Assembly (NCBI GenBank): GCA_037976565.1
Contig: CP137668.1
Location: 200,719-264,718 of the forward strand
Direction of reading: 5' to 3'
Length of the DNA stretch: 64,000 nucleotides
Source: Mesocentrotus franciscanus
Taxonomy: Eukaryota > Echinodermata > Echinoidea > Camarodonta > Strongylocentrotidae
Part shown: in pieces, positions 12,137 through 25,800 of the stretch
Position numbering within the stretch: the first letter of the stretch is position 1
How the letters are laid out: each line of letters begins with the position of its first letter
Program-made: the position numbers and the translations under genes
The notes under the pieces: generated by a model
Told to the model about the DNA's origin: nothing
Database searches by the model: none
The model's input: the letters and a program-made list of their open reading frames with translations, nothing else

Positions 12137-15100
12137 AGAGATATTTAACATGATCTAACATTGAAGCTATTTTCATTGTTGTTATAAGGGTTGTAGTACA
12201 TTTAGTCCTTTTGTATTATTATTTCTAAACAAAATTTGTTACAAAAATGTTGTACTTGAAACAGTTCAAAGTTAATTTGCTCCCATGTTTGTCAGTTGAT
12301 AATGTTTTTTGTTCCCCTTTTTTCTGCTATTATAGTGTGTTAAAATCTGTCAGGATACAGGGTAAATTGCGCTTTGTCTTTTGTAAACTAAAATATATAT
12401 ATGTATGGCACTTTTTATAGATTTGTAGATCATTCAATGTCACCATCTATTTTTTCAAGTAGATATGAATATCTAAAGTGAATTTTTAACTTTGCTCAAT
12501 TTATAATCTTCCAATTAAAAGTCCAAATATTTGTATTTTAATCGGATCACCAGTTATAAATGACGACAATTATTTATCCACATATGTTTGTATGTATCCT
12601 ACATTGATATATTTAATCTTTTTTTTTTTTTTTTGCGTTAAGATATAATGGAGTATTGCATAGGAGGTCATGATTGATATACGGTAAAGCCATCACATAT
12701 CTTCCATACAGGGGTTATATGTGTACAAGTTCATGACAGGAGTTCATTCCTTATAGATACCAATGTACTCCATAGTTTTAGATATTACTATAATTCACAA
12801 CCTTCGTACATGAATTAAAGAGTGCTAAACACTTTGATAGGACCACTTCATAATGGTCCATGATAGGACATGGCAATGCAATAATAAGGCCACCACTTAC
12901 TTGTTATCTCTGTGATACTTTGTACAACATGCTCCCACAACCATTGCTTTGCAGTTATTTGTCAAATACATGTACTAGTTACACTCATATATACAAACCT
13001 GGATCTAACAATATACCAATCCCAAACCTAATCCCAAACCTAATCCTATACATACACGTAAACATGCAATCACACCCTGCACTCTCCAAATTACACTTGT
13101 CATTAGTTTCACTCACTGATTTTGATACTTTCATCGCTTTCTTTTGCTTTACCACATAAATGCTTTCAATAGTTATCTAATAGATGGTGCTACTTCTTTT
13201 ATCACGTTTTTAAAATGCATATGTATATACCTGTAAGTTCTCGGGCTGCATGAATCCCCACCCTCTTAAAGAAAGTTTTTTTTTTAAATAACTTTTGTAC
13301 CAATACTCATTTTCTCCACCAGTTGAAGTAATCTTTTACAGATATTTGGAAAAGCAAAAAGTTCAAATTATTGGATGATCATGTACTGTATACAATTTTT
13401 TTTTTTTTGGGGCATTGGGAAGCATTTCATTTTAATGGCAATCATCCGCCATCCATAGTCTTTACACATCACATAGCAAATGATGGATATTTTTGCAAGT
13501 TTTGGCACATTTGGGAACATTGTGAAATTTAAATCATGGTAAAATTGCTGGGTATACAGAAGCTTGATAATGGATGTGTCTTCTTTTGTTAGACTTGTAA
13601 CGGTATGTCTATTGCAAACAGTTCAATTTGTTTTAATTATTTCATTTATTGTTTCCTTGTGTATGGACAAGCTTTGCATCATTTGAACTGTCTGGTTAAA
13701 TAGTGCCTTTAATGACATTACTTTTATCACACCTGTTAATAGATGTATGTTATACATAGCAAGAAGGATCAATATTAAATGGTGGCTTCTTGTATAGCAC
13801 TCATGTCTGTATTATGCATTAATTGTACAGATTATACTTGTAAACAAAGGTTGGATTAGTACATGTAGATGTATATGATACATGCTAGTATGTTTATATG
13901 TACAAAATTTATCAGGAAAGATTAGGTAATAGTCTAGTCTTGTAATACACTTTGGTCTAGTCCGGTCCTTGGTGTAATCAGATCTTATTGTCCAGTCCAG
14001 TTCCTGCTCTAGCCTTCTTTGTTCTCTTGTGACTCCAGACTTCCTTTTTACCATTTAAAAGGTACTTGTAAGGGAATCTGATTGCAAGCTTAGATTCTAA
14101 GAAGTTGCCTATGTTTGTACTCGTGTGTTTCCTGCCTCTCATATTAAAGTCATTTAGCTTCTCTTCATTCCTCTTTAGCAGGAAAGAAAAATTGATAAAA
14201 GTGTTCTGTCACTGGATATAGCTATGCTGCAACTGCTGACATGTTTGTTAAACAATCAAGAGACTTATTATCTGTTTTTGCCAAAATGCAATTAAAGAAG
14301 AACTCATTTTGTTACCTGTTGAATATAAAACCTTGTCTTAAAGCCACCAGTATTGTGATGACATTAATAAGAAATGTTTGTTTTTATTTTACACTGGCAG
14401 ATAAGGTACTTAATGTTGTTATATATTATCTCTGGAATGCAAACTCTAGTCTCCTTGATGTGTTGCCATGGGGATTTAGGATGTTGGCTCAGCTATCATT
14501 CTACTGCAGAAGTAAGGGTAGTAAGGCTGTTAACATACAGAGCCATTGAAATAAAGAAGTAAGAAAATCGTTTTTTTTTTTTTTTTTTTTTTATGTGATC
14601 AGAATATCACTTTTTGTGGATGACTAAAAATCACTCATGAGTGTGATTCTTATTCTGATAATATTTTTTTCTATTTTGAAAAACCCAATGCTCTCAGTAT
14701 TATAATGAAGATCAATAGACATGTATGCCTCCCACTTTGTGACAAGGTGCACAAAAAGTAAATGGTATTTAAAGAGGGACATACTGGAGTTTTTTATTAT
14801 TTTTTTTATGTCTCTCTTCAATTATATTCTTTGATTTCATAGTACCAATCATCACTTTAAGTAGGTAAGATTTGAATCTTTCTTTTTTTCTTGAGAATGA
14901 ATAGGATTAGAGTGTTGACCCGGTATTGGCCGGTAATATGAAAATTGACTTACAGTCAATTTTAAAGTCAGTTCAATCTCACTTCATGGTACAATCACTG
15001 TATGTTACAATGAGTTCTTCCTCCCAGTAATATAGTATTAACCGTAACTTACAATTGATTGAAGGACAATAAGAGATACAAATTTTTAGAAGATACAATC

Positions 15101-17723
15101 AATTGTAACTCTTTGATACAAACCCAGGATGTATTTAATATACACATGTGCATGAAGACAGGTTTGTAGATGTTTTCAGCACTTTGATCAAGCTTTTCTA
15201 ATCTACAAATGTCCTCTAATTATTTTTTTAATCTTGCTTGCATTATCTTTCCATCATTATGTTTGATAAAAAATTGTCTCAGATTGGTTTTTTGATTTAT
15301 TCAACTGTAAATGCAGTTTAGCCTATTATTTGCATGGTTGAATTATTTTGCTTACTACCTCTTATATAATATTACTTCATCAAAATGATTATCGTTATGT
15401 AAGAAGGGATTAATTGTGTATTGATAAGTAAAAGAAGCATCCATGGGACTCCATGCCCCATTGTGAATTTATGATCTAAAAAAAAAGGGAGCTTTTCTTT
15501 GTGATGTGAAAATTTACCAACCAAACAAAAAACGGCCTACACTTTGGGATGCTTGATTTCTGTGTTAAGATGCATTCATCCATGACCATTGCTATATCTT
15601 ATTTTCTAATTTGTTTGCATTCCTCTGTACATCTTCCACATTATGAATATAATTTATTTATATGTATTTTTAATTCACAACCTGTGGGATGACAACCATG
15701 AAGAATGCATTAATTATGTGTAGGTGTTTGTTTTTAGGAATGTATTAAAACACAAATTTGATATTTTTCTTTGTATGCGAGAGAGAGAAGAAGAGAGTGT
15801 ATTCTAACAAAGGTACTACAAGGGCATGATGATGATTTATAAATAAAATAATGCTGAAAGGCATACGAAAGATGATAACCACTGTTTTGACATGGTCTGT
15901 GTTTGGTTTGGTTGTCAAGAAAGGAGAGTGCACGATTCAGAGCCGAGGTGACTTATAGCAAGGAGAGACATGTGAAAGTCTAAAAGCAGAATGAAAATAT
16001 GTCCCAGAGAGGCAGAAGGAAAACGGACAACAAAATGTAGGAGAGAGAGAGAGATGACATTTTCAGGATTGCAATCAGGACTTTTTGAAAGATCTGTCAG
16101 ATACTTGTTATTTCTTTTTTTTTTAAGTGATCAGTGATAGTTGGAACATTATGGTGTGCTTACACTTGTCCAGCAATAATTAATCTTTAGATTCTATAAG
16201 AAACATTCTTACAACAGACGAGAAAAGCTTTTTTCTCTCTCTCCTCTCTATGACCCTGTGTCTCCCCTTCTCTCTCCTCCCTCTTTTTCAAGTGAAATGC
16301 AATGTGACTGAAAGAGTGAGGAAAAACTGTAATCAAGAGTCCATTAGAGCGAAGTGAGCAACGCGAACGGAGCGTATAAAGGCCGAGGGTCTAGGGGCAG
16401 AGCCACTGGTGGGAGTCCAGTGGGCGGAGTCCCCAGAAGCTCATGGGTTTTGGCACTTTCAGGCATGTAGAAAAGGGTATCCAGAGGCCTAAAAATAAGG
16501 ATTTTTAATGCTTAAGTTTACAGAAATTTGGTATTATTATTATTTATTTATTTTTATTTTTTTAACAGAAATTGCAGAATGCGGGATTGTCCTGCAAAAA
16601 AGCGGGACACTTGGCAGGTCTGTAGATGTGTCCCGATACCGTTAGACATAGACATGGAAGAAATCACCATACAGAAAAACTTTATAGATAAAAATTAACA
16701 CATTTATTTTTTTCAAGGTGATTTTCAAGTTTTACATAATACACTTTTGCAATTAAAATGTATTTTTCTTTCATTACACAGTTGTATATTTTGTAATCAT
16801 CTGACATATTTGACAGCTTTACAATTATGTTATAGTACATATTCACAATCCTAAAGAACAAAACGTGACAGCTCAAAACCACAAAACAAATAGCAAATCC
16901 AACAATGGAGAAAATGTATTTTTTCTCCTTAATTAATGAAATTATCATAGTGATTTTTTTTTGTTAAAGGTTGGTAAGTGCTGGCAGCTGTATTATATCA
17001 ACCAGTCATGTTCTTACAGTTCATTTCCTTCAACTATACGTAAACAGTGATTTTCCAGATATTTTAATGTAAATGAAATGGAGATGAGGAAATAAAGTCA
17101 ATTTAATTCAAATATGGTATCACTTAAAGCCTAGAATTTCTTCAAAACAGATTTCTGATTTTCATAAACTTGGTATCAAAAGATAAACTTAGGTTCCCTG
17201 GTAGAAATTTCCTCTTAACTGACTGATCACTTCAAACTCCACTTAAATCACTTGATGTTGAATTCAAAAAGAAGAAAAATGATTGCAACTTATGTTTAGT
17301 GAGAATGAGATATCATTTTTGAATACAATCACTCTTAATTCACAAACTACACTATACTAATATATACATCATAACTGACACAATATCATTGTAGTGTAAG
17401 TATTTTGTAACATGTTCTAATAGGTAAGAGGAAGCCCAGACTGTTCATAATACAAAGCCATGCACACCAACATTCAGCTTTCCAAGGTAAACATTTCATA
17501 GCTGTGCAATTACTAAGAATATTTTCAAGACTCAGGTACAGAAAGTGCCTCATTAAGAGGTATACTCCTTGAAAATCTTTAATGTAGTTTATATGGCACA
17601 ACACTTTCATTCACAATTGGACCAGAACACATATCAGTCATTGTGTTATTCATTTCAAGTCAACTGCAGTCAAGACTTGCATTCTCTAAAGAAAAACCTA
17701 ACTGCTATCAGGTTTTTCTTGTC
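12137..17723. other. Intergenic, no gene seen
   Basis: Gene-free AT-rich stretch. It has a T21-like run near 14571-14592, scattered poly-T runs and a more GC-rich block at 16345-16640. Short frames (12860-13159, 14241-14549, 16682-16948 and others) show neither conservation that I recognise nor splice context. Confidence 0.5.
16345..16640. other. Unidentified GC-richer insert, possible mobile-element remnant
   Basis: Composition differs from the flanks: it begins with GAGCGAAGTGAGCAACGCGA, contains GGGCGGAGTCCCC, and ends with GCGGGACACTTGGCAGGTCT after a T-rich interior. I see no terminal repeat pair and no second copy in this window, so the class is unknown. Confidence 0.3.
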
Positions 17724-18262
17724 TTAAAGGTACTATGTACCATTTGCAGGCCAAAAAAATGAAAAGGTTAAATTCCAACAGCATTTGAAAGACAATACTA
17801 ATTTAGAACTTCCCTAAAAAAAAGGGGGCTTGAAAATGTCTTTAAGTGGGAAAATAACGACTATTAGTTGTCGAATCGACTTAGGAGCTATAGAGCCAGT
17901 AAGTAATAGTCTGATTTTTCAGACCATTGTACCGAATGGTCGTACGTTTTATGCTGCGCAAAGATTCAATCAGTTTAATTTTGGCCATTACAAGAAGTGG
18001 GTTATTGATGTAGACAAATGCTCATGTACCCTTTACAGCTCATTTTATGTATGTTATTACCAAAGATGAAAAAAGCCAGTCAGTCACTCAATAGTGTCTG
18101 ACAGTGAAGTCTAGCAAGTAAACGGGTTTCCTTGCATAATTTGAATATTAGGACACTGCTAACGTTTAAATTTCACAGATAGGACATACATGACATATTC
18201 ATAATTCCTGCAAAGTTCTACAGAATTTGATGTTGGCTGCAAAAGGGACATAGTATCTTTAA
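17724..18262. mobile_element. MITE family B, copy 1 (TTAA-flanked, 539 bp)
   Basis: Starts TTAAAGGTACTATGTACCAT and ends with the inverted form GGGACATAGTATCTTTAA, with TTAA at both borders. A second, internally deleted copy is at 51626-52020. The open frame at 17830-18069 is a by-product; no transposase domain is visible. Confidence 0.85.
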
Positions 18263-19836
18263 TATATGACTGAAATTTATCTTTATGTAGCTACCCAGAC
18301 AGCTTTTAAATGTTAAACCAGGAAAAGGCAAATTTGTGTGCATGCCAAAGATATAAAATGTCTGGACTTCTCCCTTTAATAAAATAGAGCTTTGTAGATA
18401 ATTACAAATATATATATTTATACATATCTTTTTATTTTAATTATTTATATGTGTAATTGCCAATGGCATGTCAAAACACACACAAAGAGAAAAAAGGGAA
18501 AAAAGGGCAATATCTCTTTCAACACACTAAGCACATTCGCTTTGCTTGAAAGTTTCCCCATTGTTTTTTTTTTCTCAAGCATTTCACCTATCTATTTCAC
18601 TGTTTTAATTTCTTTGCTTGTAAATGTTAACTGATACTTTAAAATTTCTGCCCATTCTACTCAATGTAAATGGTAAGAGGTCCTCAGTCATGTAGCTTCA
18701 AGAAAATATAGTGTGTATATGTTATGTTACATGGCTTAACTATATTTCAATGCAATCATAGGAAAGGTATTGTAAGAATAATTACATATGAAATATCATA
18801 TTCCTAACAAAACTGAAATATGTTTCCTGTGAATGATCTCTCCCTTCTGATACCGATTGTTCACATTGCAAGCATAATCCCTCAAGGATCATACAACATC
18901 ATTAAAACTATATCATGCATGTCTACCTCCTACCAGACCAGTATGTCTCTAAAGTTCATTTCATTAGAACAATATTTCTGAGATATGTACACATTTCTAT
19001 TCATATATATATGGAGCCACAACAATGGACCCTGAAGGGAGTTTTACATGTAAGTCAAAGAAACATCAAGGTGATTTTCATGAATCACGTTCCTAAGAAA
19101 ATACCAACATTTGCAGTCTATTTTGACAAATGAATGTTGAGTTTGATATTGCATTACTTATCATTTTCATCCAATGCAATTTTGTGTGGATATTTTGCAT
19201 TGCATATCAATAGCTGAACTCTCATTTCAAAAGACTCATGCATTGCAGACTATGAAAGAGATGTCACAGTATATATTCTATGTACATTTGTATGTTGGAC
19301 AAGATCCACGGTGAACACGTAAAAAAACTAATGCAACAAGGTTCTATTACTCTATTTAATGTGTTAATAAAGTGTGAACTAATAAATAATATTGTTCCTG
19401 TAACAGGCATTATTTAATCTAACACAATCATAAATAGTAATTATTATTATTATGACACATCAAGTGTCCAGACTGTAGACTAATACAGAATGCACTACAT
19501 GCAGACTGCATTAGATCCAAGATAAATAACACATCATTAAAGTCATCTTGGCTGCCTTTTGTACAGTATATGAACATGTGTAAATACATGCACTACATTG
19601 TACTATTCCATGTTATGTAAAGTAATGTGATTACAATGTTTTACAAGTTGTCACGCCATCAGAGCCTGCTTGTTACTACAAAATTGTTTTCTAAAGTTCA
19701 TCAAGCGGCGCTTGTTATCATCAAGTGAATTTGGGACCTTGGTATTTAGCTCAAAAAGAAATCGGTATGTTCATCAGAACTCATGATATATGAGATTTTC
19801 CCTGCATCTTCATCATACATGATAGAATACTTGTGT
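18263..19836. other. WDR35 3' flank / 3' UTR
   Basis: Directly downstream of the WDR35 stop codon on the minus strand. It should contain the WDR35 3' UTR and polyadenylation site, but only ATTAAA-type matches are seen (for example complement of 19413-19418) and I cannot fix the end. Confidence 0.4.
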
Positions 19837-22800
19837 TCAGATTTCAGCATGACAGAGAGGGCATGTAGACATGGTTCGGATGTCATTCTCATACGCCCTG
19901 TGCTTACATGTACTACACATCCAGAACTGATAGTCCAGCAGAGGGCGTCCTGTAACGATGCATGTTGGGAACTTGGTGTCACAGTTCACACACACTCCCA
20001 TTCTGGCGTAGAAACAAAATTGAGAGATACATGTAACTACATATCCACATGCTTTGAGTAATACACCATTGAAAGTAAAGTTTCACCACAATTTGTAGAA
20101 AATACCACCAAAAAATTATAACTAGATGACTACTGAAAGAACATAGCAAATTAGGAAAATCTATAATCACATTTAAGTGGCACTACGCATCCTTATAGTT
20201 AACCCTGATTTGTTATAATGTTCTTCAAATGAGAATGTTCTAAACACAATAGAAGTTTTAGCAATGCGAGTTGCCATGGTGAAGGTGCAGTAAAGATATA
20301 TGTGAGAATGCAGTTCTCTAAAATAAAAGGGAATCAATCTGGAAATAAGTGATAATACTTACGAGTCTGGAATGACAGTATCACAGTTTGGACACTCCAC
20401 TTTGTTACTACGAGCATCTTTGGGAGAATGCCTGATAAAACAAATAGAAGAATACAAGATGCCTTGAATATATAAGAATCAATATAATAATCATCCTTAA
20501 TTAACCCTAAGCTGTAACTTAACTGTGCAAGAAGCTACAATCATCATCATCATCATCACCACCAACATCATCATCACCACCAAAATCATTATCATCATCA
20601 TCATCACCACCAACATCATCATCACCACCACCACCATCGCCACCACTATCACCATGAGTATCACCACCAAAATCATTATCATCATCATCATCATCACCAA
20701 CATCATCATCACCACCAAAATCATTATCATCATCATCATCACCACCACCACCATCACCACCACTATCACCATCAGTATCACCACCAAAATCATTATCATC
20801 ATCATCACCACCAACATCATCATCATCACCACCATCAGTATCACCACCAAAATCATTATCATCATCATCACCACCAACATCATCATCATCATCACCATCA
20901 GTATCACCACCAAAATCATTATCATCATCATCATCATCACCAACATCATCATCACCACCACCACCATCACCACCACTATCACCATGAGTATCACCACCAA
21001 AATCATTATCATCATCATCATCATCACCAACATCATCATCACCACCACCACCATCACCACCACTATCACCATCAGTATCACCACCAAAATCATTATCATC
21101 ATCATCACCACCAACATCATCATCATCACCACCATCAGTATCACCACCAAAATCATTATCATCATCATCATCACCACCAACATCATCATCACCACCACCA
21201 CCATCACCACCACTATCACCATGAGTATCACCACCAAAATCATTAACATCATCATCATCACCACCAACATCATCATCATCACCACCTCCACCATCGCCAC
21301 CACCATTACCATCACAGGGTTCGTACACTTTTTGCCAAATAAAATTCCATGACTTTCCATGACTTTTGAAGTAAGAATTCCATGACTTTCCATGACTTTT
21401 CATGACTTTCCCAGGGGCAAATGTGGCACATAAATTAAAAATTTTGCGCGTATGACTCGACTATGAGCAGAAGATAAACACTGTGACCGCGATGATAAAC
21501 AGTGTACAAAAAAGAGTGTGCAGCGCTGCTTCGCTCATATTTGCGTACATTGAACTTACACTGGCAGACACTGCATGCATCTAGCCGTTCCTGGATCGGA
21601 GCTTTATTTTCAAAATCCATTCGCTATATGTCGGATTATCCAACCAGGCATCATGAAAATTGCAGTTCCCCAGCATTTTGACAATAACTCACAACATGAA
21701 ATTTCAGTCCAAAACAGTTTAAACTAACGTCAGTATCATCGATGCCACGTACGTGCAGCAATATACAGTGCATGCATGCAGTGGAAAACAAAACACGTAC
21801 ACACGTGCTCAATAAGGGATGATCTCAAAATAAGAATGTGCAGTAAATTGACTGTTGGGGAAAATATCAACTTGACCTTACTAGTGATCAAATCTTTGTT
21901 TGCATGATTAAAAGTCTTTTTGAACAAATAAAATTTATAGAAAATAAATAATGTTTTGTTCTGTCTACAAATGATTACCCAAACTGTCCCTGTCGGTAAC
22001 ACAACTTTGGGGTATTTTGAGATGATCCCCAAAATACACATGCTCGGAAAGTGCAAGCCACGTCGCGCCGCCAAGTACTACGCACATACACATTGTAATA
22101 CACACACAGGCTAGGCATGTACAGTTCATCACACACGATCACTCGCACAAATACATCCCAGTACAGTACATTACACAATGCGTTCGTTCACAGAGCTGGC
22201 GAACAACAATATCACAGTCGACTATTGAGTCGAGTCATAATAAACAGTTTCAAAATTCAAACTGAGAAAACAGAAACGAAGAGATAGAAATAAGAAATGA
22301 GTTTTATTATTTACACATCTGATGATAAAAACACATAATTTTCCATGAATTTTGTAATTCCATGACTTTCCATGACCCTTTTATCAAAACATCAAAAGAC
22401 TAAGCCAAATTCCATGACTTTCCAGGTTTTCCAGGACCCGTACGAACCCTGCATCAGTATCACCACCAAAATCATTATCATCAATACCATCACCACCAAC
22501 ATCATCATCATCACCACCACCACCATCGCCACCACCATTACCATCAGTATCACCACCAAAATCATTATCGTCAATACCATCACAACCAACATCATCATCA
22601 TCATCACCACCACCACCATCGCCACCACCATTACCATCAGTATCACCACCAAAATCATTATCATCAATACCATCACAACCAACATCATCATCATCATCAC
22701 CACCACCACCATCGCCACCACCATTACCATCAGTATCACCACCAAAATCATTATCATCAATACCATCACAACCAACATCATCATCATCATCACCACCACC

Positions 22801-25800
22801 ACCATCGCCACCATTACCATCAGTATCACCACCAAAATCCTTATCATCATCACCATCACAACCAACATCATCATCACCATCCTTCTGAATGCTTACTTTG
22901 TAAAGATGAGTAAGGACAGGTCCTCATACTGCTGTCTCTGCTCCACGCTGAGTCTTTCTAATGTCTCTAGTTTTGAGAGAGCCTTTGAGCAGGTTCCAAA
23001 TGCTTTGTTAGCACAGGAAGCTAGAGCCAAGATGGAGAAGATGTCTACAGGGTCCAAGATATCATCATACTCACGCAGATGCAATGCTGTCTTCATACTA
23101 GCATCCACATATCCTATAAGAGAGATAAATGTCACACATTTGATATCCACCAGTCTAGTCTGAACAGAGTTCTTGCTAGTGAATCACACACTACTAATAC
23201 ATGTACCTAGGGTATATTCTCCAGAACAAGAGTACCAACAAGGGTAATAAATATCTTCATACATACTTTTACTGTAAACCTACACCTTGCTTTCATCTTC
23301 CTAACACCCCATAGAATGCTGCAATGCCCTAGTTTATTCCATTTGGACCAAGCGTTAACACGTTCCTGCTGAAGACCATGTCAGGTCCCACTCTACAATT
23401 TGCATGTTACCTTAATTGCAAACTGTTATATTTTCCTCTCATCTTGATATATTCTAAGACACCTTGCAATATGAAGGTCACGACATGAAATACCACCCAA
23501 GGTTTGACATCTTAATGACAGAGAGCATTGATTGAAATCAGTCAAATCTGAGAAACCAATTAGTGATTATTTTGAGAAAAGTCATCCAAATACTAAGAAA
23601 GTGAATTGGAATGTACGTACCTTGGTAGAGTTGTCTCTGAGCAAGTAACATGAAATGATATGCTTCAGCTCCTCTCCATGCATTATCAATCAGTTTGGTG
23701 TCTGATGTAGCTAGTGCTTCCTCCTCTAATAGACCAGCGAGAGCAGAACTTGCCTGATGATGATGGAAAACAAAATCAAGTATTCACAAAGCTTTTCAAC
23801 CTATTCATGGATTGCAAAAATCTTGTTTTATATCAGCATCCCAGTCTATAAAACAGACTTCACATTGTCTTGAAATTTTATCACAGATATTTGATATTTT
23901 CCATCATTCCATATACCTTTAATACCCTTATTGAAGATTCTATAATGTTTTAATGTAATTAGTTAGTACAATATGGAATGGGCTTTACATTCAGCTGAGA
24001 GAATACATACCTCTGTCTTCTTGTTTTTAGTCTTCAGCTTAGACTGGACCTTCATCTGCTCATGATAGTTCTCAATCTATACATTAAAAAAAAGGATGAT
24101 GGTGTATAAATCAAAAAATATATATATAAAATGTAAGGTAGAGATGTAGTCTAAAATATCACTGATATAATACCAGAGGTGCCCAGGTCTCTAAAGATTA
24201 GTCAAAGAGCGAGGATTATTCAAAGTATACGGACTGAAGAAAGATTAAGGATTATGCAAAGATTCAGGATTATCTGTGATGTTCATCTTGCATTCACCTA
24301 GAGATACTTGGAAACAAAGAATAAATCACAAGAAACTAGATGGAACTTCAACTGCGCGCAGTCGATGATGCCTCCGCCATAGAGCAATTTTACAAACCAA
24401 AATGGAAGCAATTTTTAAAATTCAAGTTTGATTGTAATCCATCTGTTGGTTCTAATGATAACGCGATCACGAGCTATTTTAGGATACATAATGAGCCCTG
24501 TGACCTTTGACCTCTTGACCCCCAAATCTAATCAGTTCATTGGCTCTGCAAGATACATACATGACCCAAGTTTGGCGGTAATCCATCAATCGGTTCTTGA
24601 GATAATGTGATCACAAGCTATTTTGCATACATAACGAGCCCTGTGACCTTTGACCTCGTGACCCCAAAGTCTAACCAGTTGATTAGCTCTGCAAGATACA
24701 TACATAACCCAAGTTTGGCGGTAATCCATCAATCGGTTCTTGAGATAACGCGATCACGAGCTATTTTTGCATACATAACGAGCCCTGTGACCTTTGACCT
24801 TTGACCTCGTGACCCCAAAATCTAATCAGTTCATTAGCTCTGCAAGATACATACATGACCCAAGTTTGGCGGTAATCCATCAATCGGTTCTTGAGATAAC
24901 GCGATCACAAGCTATTTTTGCATACACAATGAGCCCTGTGACCTTTGACCTTTGACCTCGTGACCCCAAAATCTAATCAGTTCATTAGCTCTGCAAGATA
25001 CATCCATGACCCAAGTTTGGCGGTAATCCATCAATCGGTTCTTGAGATAACGCGATCACGAGCTATTTTTGCATACATAATGAGCCTTGTGACCTTTGAC
25101 CTTGGACCTCGTGACCCCAAAATCTAATCACTTCATTAGCTCTGCAAGATACATACATGACCCGAGTTTGGCGGTAATCCATCAATTGGTTCTTGAGATA
25201 ACGCGATCACGAACGGGGCGTGCGCGCGTGCGTGCGTGCACGGACGGACGGACAACCAGAAAACATAATGCCTCGGCTACGTTGTAGCGGAGGCATAATA
25301 AAGGCAAGTAATGGATAATGCTTCCTCAAAGGGATTTCTACAAAGGAAAGTCACACAAATAGAATAATCCTGCTAAGCTCTTTATCCATGCTTGGGGACT
25401 GCTTCAATCTCAGCAGACTGGGATATTTTTCACACATTTTGACTAAGAAGGGGGGAGGGGGTGAACTAAAAATCCATGACTCATGGATGGACTGATAGAT
25501 GGAAAGAAATCTAGTATTACACCCAATCTCAAACTATTGGTTATATTTTACCCAATACCTGTGAAACACATCCCACTTATTGAGAAGATTGGGAATGGTC
25601 TTACCAGCAATGCTCCTAGAACATAGATCTTCTTGGTCCTCAGAGGTTTGACTTTCTTCTTGCCTTCAGTTTCAGCAGTCTGTGGATACAAGGATACAAC
25701 AAGTGTTATAATCACTATCATCACAATCAAATTAAACATCAACACTATCATCACTACACAGCTGCCAAATTTGCTTAGCATTTCAAGCTTCTACAAGGTA

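Noticed and set aside
12860..13159. 99-codon + strand frame in the intergenic region
   Set aside because: No recognisable domain, no conserved neighbour, no splice or promoter support; the length is compatible with chance.
20497..21403. Frames of 275-298 codons on both strands
   Set aside because: By-products of an ATC/ACC repeat with units in multiples of three; Ile/Thr, Asp/Gly or Met/Val only, inside a WDR35 intron.
22372..23163. 263-codon + strand frame
   Set aside because: Its first two thirds are the same triplet repeat, and the rest is the antisense of WDR35 coding exon 24.
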